DNA from: Sebastes aleutianus
Lineage: Eukaryota > Chordata > Actinopteri > Perciformes > Sebastidae
DNA length: 64,000 nt
Reading direction: 5' to 3'
Assembly (NCBI GenBank): GCA_916700875.1
Contig: CAKAKS010000013.1
Coordinates: forward strand, 8,424,686-8,488,685
A program made the position numbers and the translations under genes. This document shows, piece by piece, positions 55,101 through 64,000 of the stretch (positions within the stretch are counted from its first letter, which is position 1; every line of letters begins with the position of its first letter). A model generated the notes under the pieces. It saw only the letters and a list, made by a program, of their open reading frames with translations, searched no databases and was not told the origin of the DNA.

Positions 55101-57097
55101 TAGGAAGTCATGTATACAGCTGTGGAAATAGGGTTATGGACGTTGATATGAACAGTGTGGCTGGTGATTGTTATGAATTTGTTTTGCACAGGTCACCCCT
55201 GTAATTAGACTGTATATAAGAAGTGGACATAACCACCATGATGTCACCCATTGGTTTTTGGACTGCCGTTTTGAAGCCTAGAGTTCGACATTTTGGACAT
55301 CGCCATTTTGGTTTTTGGACGTCGCCAACTTTTTTTGGAACCAGAAGTGACACGAGAGGGCGGAGCTAAGTACAACCGAACGCTGTAGAAGACATTTCTA
55401 GGTGACCAAAATGTTAAACTTAACTTTGATGAAGTGAGAACACACTGTGAAAGGGTTAAAGTTGTAAGACGAAAACACGGACAACTCCCAGACAACGCCG
55501 TGGTAGCGACCTGTCAATCACAAGGTAGCCCCGCCCTAAAGCATCCCCTGCTTTATGGTCTATCTGACTCTAAATGGGGCCATAATTTACTAAATGAACA
55601 TCATGCTGTATTGAAACTAGAGATTGAGAAGTGTTACCAACTTATCCATTCGTGGATCAGGCTGGTGAGTCCAACAGGCAGGAAGGCTTTCAGCAGGCAG
55701 AGATGATGGCTGGAACTCTATAGATGGGCGAGGAGGATCAGGTGATGCAGGGCAGGTGGAAGTGGACGGATCTGAAATGAAAGGAGAGTTAGTAACTGGC
55801 AGGAGAAGGAAGCAGGCTATGTCAACAGCATCTCTTCAACACGTCCTGGAGGACAGGATGTCATTTACTAGGTCCTGGAGGACAGCAACACATTCTCACT
55901 CCCAACATTGCATTTACATGCATGGTGTCTTTTCAAAATAAACTTCCAATGTAGGTTTACTTAGTTTTTACGTTTACTTACGCAACAAAAGTACTTGGTT
56001 AGGTTTAGGGAAAGATTGTGGTTTGGGTTAAAATCATTACGTTACGTGACTGCCGTTAGTAAAGTAACATGACAAAAGTACGGTAAAATAAGTTCCATCC
56101 ATTCATTTTCTTACTCTAATCCGGGGCCGGGTTTCGGGGGCCAGCAGGCTTAGCAGGGAATTCCAGACGTCCCTCTCCCCAGCAACGTTTTCCAGCTCTT
56201 CCTGGGGGACCCCGAGGCGTTCCCAGGCCAGACCAGATATATAATCTCTCCAGCGTGTTCTGGGTCTCCCCCGGGGCCTCTCTCCAGTTGGTTTACCAGG
56301 CGTCCAGGAGGATCCTGATCAGATGTTGAACCACCTCAGCTAGTCCCTTTTCGACGTGAAGGAGCAGCAGCTCTGCTTCGAGCTCCCTCCGGATGTCTGA
56401 GCTCCTCACCCTCTCTCTAAGGCTGAGCCCAGACACCCTACGGAGGAAGCTCATTTTGTTCGCTTGTATCCGCAATCTCATCCTTTCTGCCATTACCCAA
56501 AGCTCATGACCAGAGGTGAGGGTTGGAACGTAGACGGACCTGTAAATCGAGAGCTTCGTCCTCCAGCTCAGCTCCTTTTTCACCACTACGGTGAAATCAC
56601 CGGTCCGGTTGCACTGCACTGGATAATTTGACTTTTGGTTTCACACGGAACATGAACAGCGGTTTCCAGAGTGAAAGTCCTGTGTTTGTTTGACCTGTCC
56701 ATCACCACTCCCACCCCACCTACAAAGACTTTCTCCCTCTTTATACTACGTCAGTTGCTCTGACTGTCTAATACTGACGGGGATGGGTTCACATTGGAGT
56801 TAGTTGAAAGCCCGGTTCTTGAAGCCAAAGGGTGCGTCGGTATCAGACGCTGAGGGGACCAAGCATTGATATTTGAGAATGGGGTGCAGAGACATTAGTC
56901 ATACCTAATGGCATAACAAGCTACTCATAATGACTGCTGGGGGTGTTAAAGGTTGTTTTCTATTCACCCCCCTCCCTGATACTAATTAGCTGGTGTGCAT
57001 TTCTGAGATCAAACTTAGAGGATTGTGAATGAATGCTTATAACTCAAAGACAGGCAGAATACGCTATGTTGAAGCCACTGTGAGTCTAGCAGGAAGA
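55101..57097. repeat. Segmentally duplicated upstream block, copy 2
   Basis: Near-identical to 8712-10760, differing by small indels, such as an extra GTAGAAGAC near 55386 and a loss near 55617. The shared repeat insertions show the duplication is younger than them. Confidence 0.85.
56095..56640 (-). mobile_element. LINE 3'-end remnant, duplicated copy
   Basis: Counterpart of 9715-10310, with KKELSWRTKLSIYRS, RMRLRIQANKMSFLRRV and LSLRERVRSSDIRRE in one frame on the - strand. Reading is a little longer than in copy 1 but it remains a fragment with no endonuclease or complete RT. Confidence 0.7.
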
Positions 57098-57103
57098 ACT
57101 GGA

Positions 57104-57124
57104 CAGGAAGAGGAAGAGGAAGTT
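57104..57124 (+). promoter_or_regulatory. Purine-rich Ets/PU.1-type element of FcRL4
   Basis: Identical to the FcRL2 element (double AGGAAGAGGAAG run ending GAGGAAGTT), about 58 bases upstream of the ATG. Confidence 0.5.
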
Positions 57125-57181
57125 GTCATATACTTAAACAGGACTTCAGTGTGATGCTCAGACAGTCAGCAGCAAGACAAC

Positions 57182-58574
57182 ATGGAGGTTAGAGCTCTCT
57201 GCATCAGACTGTGTGAGTACTGACTCTCAGGTTTCTGTTTCTTCTGTAAAGGTTTGATATATTCTGTGAACACTGTGTCTGATATACAGTTTACTGCTGT
57301 TTTCTATCCAGTGATGCTTGTGTTCATTCTTCTGGGTGCACATATTCAGAACAGCGGTAAGTAGCAGTTATATCTGTCTCCATGATGTAACATAAGATTC
57401 TACCTTTTTGATTTTCATAAATTTAACCAAAACTTGAATTAGGCCACAGTAAAAATGTGTGTGTGAATAGTTAAGTTTCACATTTGGGGAATACCAGAGT
57501 GTATTGAAAGAACACCACATTTAAACAATATCTTCACAAAAGGTGAATGCACATTTAATTGTTTTAATTTTGTGAAGTCATGTTTCGTCCATCATGGGTG
57601 TTTAATTTGAGACAGATCTCTGTCGTTCTGTTTCAGATGCAGCTTTTCGTATCGTTTCAAACAGTCTGCAGTTCCTTCAGTACGAGACGGTCTATTTGAC
57701 CTGCGAGGGTCTGGATGGCTCCACTCAGCTGAGAGGGGTCAGGAACACGGCACGCTTCATTTCAGCCGGTGATACTAAGACGCCAACAGCAGCTTTTACC
57801 ATTCATAGAGCCTATCCAGCAGACGGTGGAGAGTACTGGTGTGAGACTGAAGGAGGAGAGAGGAGCGACGGTGTTACCATCTCTGTCACTGGTAGGTTTA
57901 CGTTTCTATAAAAAGTTATAACATGAAATCCATCAGATTATCTTTGGACATGAAAAGAGATGTTTTTGTCAACATTAAACTTTTATCAATTGTCTCATCT
58001 AACTCCCACATAACATAACATTTCATGACCAGCTAAAGAACCTTTGTTTCCCAGCTGGTTCAGTGATCCTGGAGAGTCCTGTCCTCCCTGTGACGGAGGG
58101 AAACGATGTGACTCTGAGCTGCAGGAACAAGACGACTTCCTCCAACCTCACAGCTGATTTCTATAAAGATGGCCTCCTCATCAGGAGCAGCTCTACAGGA
58201 GAGATGACCATCCACAGCGTCTCCTGGTCTGATGAAGGACTCTACAAGTGTGACATCTCTGGAGCTGGAGGATCACCAGAGAGCCGGTTAGGTAAGAAAG
58301 TCAGTTTGAGGATCAGTTTTCAGTTTGTGTCAGAGTAAAGCTCCAGAAAGCCCTCAGAGACGACCTGTTACGTCCTGTTAATACTGTCCTGGTGTTACAG
58401 CAGATGTGTCCTGTTGTCTCTGCAGCTCTTCACAGAGAGACGTGTCCCTCCTCAGACCACTTCATACATGTGGTCCTGGTCTTGAGGACTGTGTCCACCA
58501 TAGTGATGGTGGCTCTGCTGCTGCTGCTGGTGGGACTACTGCATTGTGGGAAACTCAGAGTCAAGCAGAAATAA
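57182..58574 (+). CDS. FcRL4: Fc-receptor-like two-Ig-domain membrane protein
   Basis: Five coding exons 57182-57212, 57312-57356, 57637-57891, 58055-58291, 58426-58574, phase 1, 238 aa. Same plan as FcRL2: split leader, Ig domain 1 with LTCEG and GEYWCE, Ig domain 2 with LSCRNK and GLYKCD, membrane segment with Arg210, ten-residue tail (LRVKQK end) and TAA. It differs from FcRL2 by only a few residues (for example ETEGGERSDG versus ETGGGERSDS in domain 1, RVKQK versus RVQQK in the tail). The stranded tail exon is at 58848-58939. It arose with the 8.7-15 kb block and converges on M3. Whether it is an expressed functional gene cannot be read from the sequence, but the frame is intact. Confidence 0.83.
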
Positions 58575-59958
58575 CTGGTCCTCATGTTTACAGGTCAAAG
58601 GTCGTTTGGTCATCAAGAAAAGACGTTTGAACATTTCATCTTCTGTCTTTACTTTGACCTTTGTTCAAGTTGGCTATAAGGTGTCAGACTTCTCTGTGTT
58701 ACTTGTTCATACTTGCAGTGGCTGTTAGACTTTCTCACACACAGAAAGGTTAACAACCACAGAGGTACTGACTGATGCATGGACTATTTTTAAAAAGCCA
58801 GATGACAGTTTTCTCAGTACATGTTGTTGTTCCATGTTTAGTTTTAGACTCTACAGATGCTGCTGATCATTTGAGCTCCTCAGACACAAACCACATGAGA
58901 GAATATATGAATAGAAGAGGTGTTCAAGAGGCTCTGTAGAAACAACAAGATGTTCACAGTTTGATAGGTTTAGCATTCAGTTCAAAGCAGCTGTTCCTCA
59001 GTGCAGCCTCACAGAGCTGCTAGCAGACTGTAGACCAGCGGTTCCCAACATGGAGGTCGAGACCCCACAAGAGGTCATGAGATGATTAACAGGAGGAGAA
59101 AGCAGAAAAAAACATTTCTGCCTCAAAGTTATGATTATCTTTTTTTTTGTTGAGCTTTATTGTGCTTACCTCGATATGTGAACTTAAATCTTCCTTTTTT
59201 AATTTTTTCATTTATATTGAAGATCAGCTTTGGTCGACAAAGAACAACAATTTAGAACGGGGATTATTATTCACAACCTGCAGCTACAACCTTTTACTGT
59301 TTTACTTCCTTTATTGTATTTAAGCAAAACATACACAGACTTATTTGTTCATTTGAATAGAAAACATGTAAATGAAAAAAGATTGAGTGGTTTCAGTCAA
59401 GAAAACTTTGTCTGCACAACTAATTTTGCAAAACACCAAAGAATGTACAGATATCACTCTATGAATATAAAAATGTAGTTGTATCTCACAGGACCAATAC
59501 GAAAAAGTACATACTTGGAAGTGGATATATTTGGTATAAATGTACAGCACCTGGAAATGTCTTCATCTTTTTTATCTCTTCATTACAGAACATGGAGTAG
59601 GGAATTACATATTATCAGTATTAATTGAATTACAAAAAATACATATAGAATTTCAAAGATCTGTGGAGATCTAATATAAATATTCAATCCAGTAAACATA
59701 CAAAATAAAAGTTGCTGAGTTGCATAGCTCATATTTTGTTATTGAGTTGAATTGATTTCATCATTTGTCTTTAACAGTTCATTACTGAAGAGTTGATTTT
59801 CAGCACTGAGTCATGTTGTTCTGATGTTTAATGTTTACATCACTATTTACCATTCAGAATCCACTCTGGTGTTACTGATGGTAACGTTTTCTCCTCTTTC
59901 CTGTTGTAGTTAAAAGGAGCTAAAAGGTAAGAGAAGCAAAAAAAAGTGTGACAGATGG
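58575..59958. other. Convergent intergenic region FcRL4/M3
   Basis: Near-identical to 12229-13612, including the relic FcRL tail exon at 58848-58939. No other gene is seen. Confidence 0.5.
58848..58939 (+). pseudogene. Relic cytoplasmic-tail exon of FcRL4
   Basis: Same open phase-1 exon as at 12502-12593, again with no phase-matched donor in the membrane exon upstream (CTCAGAGTCAAG). Confidence 0.55.
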
Positions 59959-62900
59959 CTAATTATAATCTTCCAGTGAGTAAAAATTGAGTTGATGTCG
60001 GACGTCAGTGTCGCTGATGAGGGTGAACTTCAGATTGTCTCCAGAGTTCCAGGGAGTCAAGTCCTTCCATGACTGACACTGAGTGGGATCATAATGGTCA
60101 CAATCTGTGCCAGACATCTGTAAAATATAAAGGTCACAGACTTACAAGCAGAATCATTGAATCTTTAAGTAATACACATATTTTATCATTATTATTTCCT
60201 TTAATTTTTAATGGAACTCAACAACAGTGGTGAAAGAAAGAAGAAAGACATGAATTGAGAAATCAACAAAGACTCACAGTGATGTTGCTTCTACACTTGA
60301 GTTTGAATGATGACTTAAATGTGAATGAGATGATTTGTTTGTTGACCTCCATTTCTAACCTCCAGCCTCCCAGTCGTTGGTCCTGAAGGAGAGAAATTAG
60401 GCACAAGAGGGAGGATGAGACTAAAAGAGATTAATAAATAATGTGTTATAGATGAATCCATTGTGTTTATACAGTAAATGATTGTCTGATATTTCTGTCT
60501 TCACATGAAAACAAGAGAAAGTGATTCTGGGGTCAACATCAGGTCATTATCTTGGTTTGTCCCATCAGAATATCCCAGGATGCACTTGGTTAACATACTG
60601 CTGTACATATTCTACACACTTATAAAGTACTTATAATGTGTTCATACACACACAAACAGCATTACCTTAAGGACCGTGTTTATGAGACGGATATAATTTT
60701 TCTGTTGGTTGACCTCAACGACAATGGGAAGTTCTGTGTTTGAGCTCTGACCGGCTGAGCTGCTCTTGTCCTCCATCTCTTTCTTTACGTTCTTCACTTC
60801 TTTCTCAGCTTTCTTCCATTTAGTCTTCTCCTCCTGGAGCTTCTTCTCAATCTGGGAGGTAAAGAGAGATGAAGAGAGACATTTAGTTTCATTTAGTACT
60901 TTATTTAGTCCACATTATATCCTGATGAACTAGTTTCTGATTGGCTGGATGTTGTGATAATGTGCATATAGTTAGTCTCAGGTTTAACCTGTTTACTCTG
61001 AACACATCTAGACTGTAAATATCAGGTTTAACAATCAGTGAACGACTTCACTGATGAGTTCAACATGTTACTAGAATATAGGAACTTTACATTTGATCCC
61101 ATATTAGATTAAATGTGAATAAATAGATTTACTGTTTCACTTCTTTGTGTTTCAGTTATTTAGTGTCTCTGATTTGCTCTCATGGTTAGTATAATCATCT
61201 TGGTTTCAGCAATAAATCAAAGTCATATGAAGAAGATAAAACAATGATTTGGTGAAAAGATGAACCTCAGGGTTCTTGGTCATCAGCTGCTTCAGATCTC
61301 TCTCAGCTTCCTCTTTCTTCTGCTGCTGATCACAGATCTGTTTGTTAAAGTGGGAGAGAGGAGAGATGAAGTAAATGTTCACATTAATATCTGGATGAAT
61401 TCTCATTGTGATCAGCTGGATGATGAAACCTGTTCATACTCAGACAGTTTGACTCAGTTTACTCTGAGTGGATTAATACTGGAGACATAACACTGATTTA
61501 TCATCTGTTACATCAACAATACTGAATACAGAGATGCTTCTGCTTTAGAGTTATAAAATACCATACCTACTACCTGCAGGAAGAATGTAACTGAATAGTT
61601 ATACACATTTGTATTACTAGTTCAGTGTCTATCCAGAACATGTCTGTCTACAACAGGCTGAATGTTTGGTCTGTGGTGTTGCTGCTTGCAGCTTTCTAGA
61701 GAACTGATCATACAAACAACTAAACACTCAACTCTGCTCTTCGTTGGTCCTCAGTAATACACCTGATATAGTTGAGTCACATCACGACTACTCAGAAACA
61801 CCGGTAGAATAAACTCTGGTTGGTGGGAGAAAACACCTGTTAAATTCAGTCTGGTTTGCTGGTAAAAACACACCCAAGTCTGACTACTAGTGGTCAGAAA
61901 CACTGATGAAATACACTTATCAGATGTATTAATTACCAAATAGACATATTAATCACTTGCTTTGACATAACCTGTAAAGTAGAGCATGGATTTAATTAGT
62001 GGAGGTATTTAGCTGGAGGTAAAGTTATAAGTTAGTATGGTAGAAACATACACTAGTTGAGTTTCAGGTTCAGAGTGGTGCTGTCCCTGTAGACTATCCA
62101 CTCAGACTAGTTTGGTTGTAACGTTATTCTATCCAGCATCCAGCAGCAGAAGTGAAGTTCAGTCAATGAGCTGCTGTCTGTAAAGACCTGCTGCTGATGA
62201 CATGCTGGACTCAGTCTGCGGAGAACTAAAGCTCAGAGTGCTGTCACTTGTTTATTCAAAGTTTATTCATATTGTCCAAATTGCACCAATCTTGACCCTG
62301 CATGTCCTCTGGTCCTGATCGTTACACCCTCCTAGTGTGAAGTAGATTGGACTCTATTATGAAACATGTATTCTAATGTGTCTTTCAGTACATTTTAGCT
62401 CCTGCAAATATTGTTGTGACAATAAACATCTTCATTGTTCTTCATTCTGATGAGAGTTATGTGTGTTTACATCTCTCTCCAGCTGGCTGATCTCTTCATC
62501 CTTTCTCTTCAGCTCTTCATGACTCGTCTTCATCTGTGCGTCAGCTGCTTGTTTGTCCTTCAGCTAACAGACAGACAGATGGATGTTGAATTTCAACTGT
62601 TAGTAAATTATAATCAGACACTTTATCACAGATTGAATGTGAATAAATAAATTAACTGTTCTTCTTTGTGTTTTAGTTTCAGTTATTTGGTGTCTCACAT
62701 TTGTTCTCATGTTTAGTTTCAGTTGTCGTGGTTTCAGAAAAATATCAGTTATGAAGATGATTAAAATAAAGTGAGATGAAAACACAGATAAATAATTAAA
62801 CAGTGTTTTAGGTAATAAATTAACCTTGGTCTCCATCTCTTTCTTTAGGTTCTCCACTTCTTTCTCAGCTTCCTCCCTTTTGGTCCTCTTCTCCTGGAGC

Positions 62901-64000
62901 TTCTTCTCAAACTGGAGGTAAAGAGAGATGAAGAGAGACATTTAGTTTCATTCAGTACTTTATTTAGTCCACATTATATCCTGATGAACTAGTTTCTGAT
63001 TGGCTGGATGTTGTGATAATGTGCACATAGTTAGTCTCAGGTTTAACCTGTTTACTCTGAGCACATCTATCTAACATGTAATTAGAAAATAAGAACTTTA
63101 CATTTGATCACAGATTAGATTGAATGTGAATAAAAAGATTTACTTTTTCACTTCTTTGTGTTTCAGTTATTTAGTTTCTTAGATTTTTAGTTTGATCACG
63201 TTTGTCTCAGCAACAAATCAAAGTCACATGGAGAAGATGAAACAATGATTTGGTGAAAAGATGAACCTCACCTTGGTCGTCACCTCCTTCAGTTCTCCAT
63301 CGTGGCTCTGCTTCTGATCCCAGAGCTGTTTGTTAAAGTGGGAGAGATGAGAGATGAAGTAAATGTTCATAATAATGTCTGGATGAATTCTCATTGTGAT
63401 CAGATGGATGATGTGATGAAACTGGTCTGTGGTGTTGCTGCTTGCAGCTTTCTAGAGAACTGATCATACAAACAACTAAACACTCAACTCTGCTCTTCGT
63501 TGGTCCTCAGTAATACACCTGATATAGTTGAGTCACATCACGACTACTCAGAAACACCGGTAGAATAACCTCTAATTCACTGGAGAAAACACACCAAGTC
63601 TGACTACTAGTGGTCAGAAACACTGATGAAATACACTTATCAGATGTATTAATTACCAGATAGACACATAAGTCACTTGCTTTAACATAACCTGTAAAGT
63701 AGAGCATGGATTTAATTAGTGGAGGTATTTAGCTGGAGGTAAAGTTATAAGTTAGTATGGTAGAAACATCCACTAGTTGAGTTTCAGGTTCAGAGTGGTG
63801 CTGTCCCTGTAGACTATCCACTCAGACTAGTTTGGTTGTAACGTTATTCTATCCAGCATCCAGCAGCAGAAGTGAAGTTCAGTCAATGAGCTGCTGTCTG
63901 TAAAGACCTGCTGCTGATGACATGCTGGACTCAGTCTGCAGAGAACTAAAGCTCAGAGTGATGTCACTCGTTTATTCAAAGTTTATTCATATTGTCCAAA
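59959..64000 (-). CDS. M3: 3' part of a third butyrophilin-like/coil/LTD gene (partial)
   Basis: Stop TAG at 59959-59961. Exons, from the 3' end: 59959-60117, 60278-60382, 60666-60851 (LTD and hinge), then coil exons 61266-61337 (type B), 62471-62563 (short A), 62825-62911 (type C) and 63272-63325 (DQKQSHDGELKEVTTK type). Lengths equal the M2 counterparts, and the LTD exons equal those of M1. The gene runs off the right edge, so the ectodomain is not seen. The marker intron repeats at about 61765 and 63525, giving at least two units. The coil part resembles M2 more than M1, while the LTD end and FcRL4 side resemble M1/FcRL2, suggesting a mosaic history. All sampled frames are open. Confidence 0.75.

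Larger units (their letters stand above)
54166..57103. other. Divergent intergenic region M2/FcRL4
   Basis: The 5' ends of M2 and FcRL4 face each other about 3 kb apart. 54166-55100 shows nothing recognisable; from 55101 it repeats the 8712 block. Promoters are expected here but no clear core motif other than the Ets-type site is seen. Confidence 0.5.

Overview
The window is vertebrate genomic DNA, almost certainly from a teleost fish. Genes have many short exons with GT..AG introns, the AT-rich introns carry fish-type repeats (tRNA-derived SINE, MITEs, a hAT-like element, LINE remnants, long CA/TA/CT microsatellites), and the gene families are fish-style immune receptors. There is no bacterial-type organisation. 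All gene models below were spliced by eye from splice sites and phases; every model closes in frame.

Two gene families alternate. On the + strand are four Fc-receptor-like genes (FcRL1-4 here: 914-5634, 10845-12228, 30434-32085, 57182-58574), each with a split signal peptide, two Ig domains, one membrane segment and a short tail. On the - strand are three large butyrophilin-like genes (called M1, M2, M3 here): M1 13613-28534 (21 coding exons, 934 aa), M2 33312-54165 (30 coding exons, 1192 aa) and M3 from 59959 to beyond the right edge. M1 and M2 encode signal peptide, IgV, IgV, IgC, a membrane segment, a basic linker, a long cytoplasmic coiled coil built from many small phase-0 exons, and a C-terminal domain that I read as a lamin tail domain (LTD). 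The LTD exons have the same phase-0 boundaries and nearly the same exon length as the LTD exons of lamin genes. A butyrophilin-type receptor ending in a nuclear-lamin-type tail, in place of the usual B30.2 domain, is the main discovery candidate.

Layout: 1-8.7 kb, FcRL1 bracketed by inverted copies of an AT-rich MITE-like repeat; 8.7-13.6 kb, repeat-rich block plus FcRL2; 13.6-28.5 kb, M1; 28.5-30.4 kb, divergent intergenic region with a nested MITE; 30.4-32.1 kb, FcRL3; 33.3-54.2 kb, M2, with a 1.4 kb inverted-repeat element in an intron; 54.2-57.1 kb, divergent region that repeats the 8.7-10.8 kb block; 57.2-58.6 kb, FcRL4, nearly identical to FcRL2; 60.0-64.0 kb, the 3' part of M3. The repeating unit is therefore an FcRL gene converging tail-to-tail on a butyrophilin/coil/LTD gene. 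Within the latter, a 1.5-2.0 kb intragenic tandem repeat (2 copies in M1, 5 in M2, at least 2 in M3) multiplies coil exons and sets the length of the cytoplasmic rod.

How the genes may work together is inference. Both families look like type I immune surface receptors. FcRL2-4 have an arginine in the membrane segment that could recruit a signalling adaptor, and all four FcRL genes carry a purine-rich Ets/PU.1-type element just upstream of the start. The butyrophilin/LTD proteins have no tyrosine motif that I noticed and look mechanical or scaffolding, with an intermediate-filament-like cytoplasmic half.
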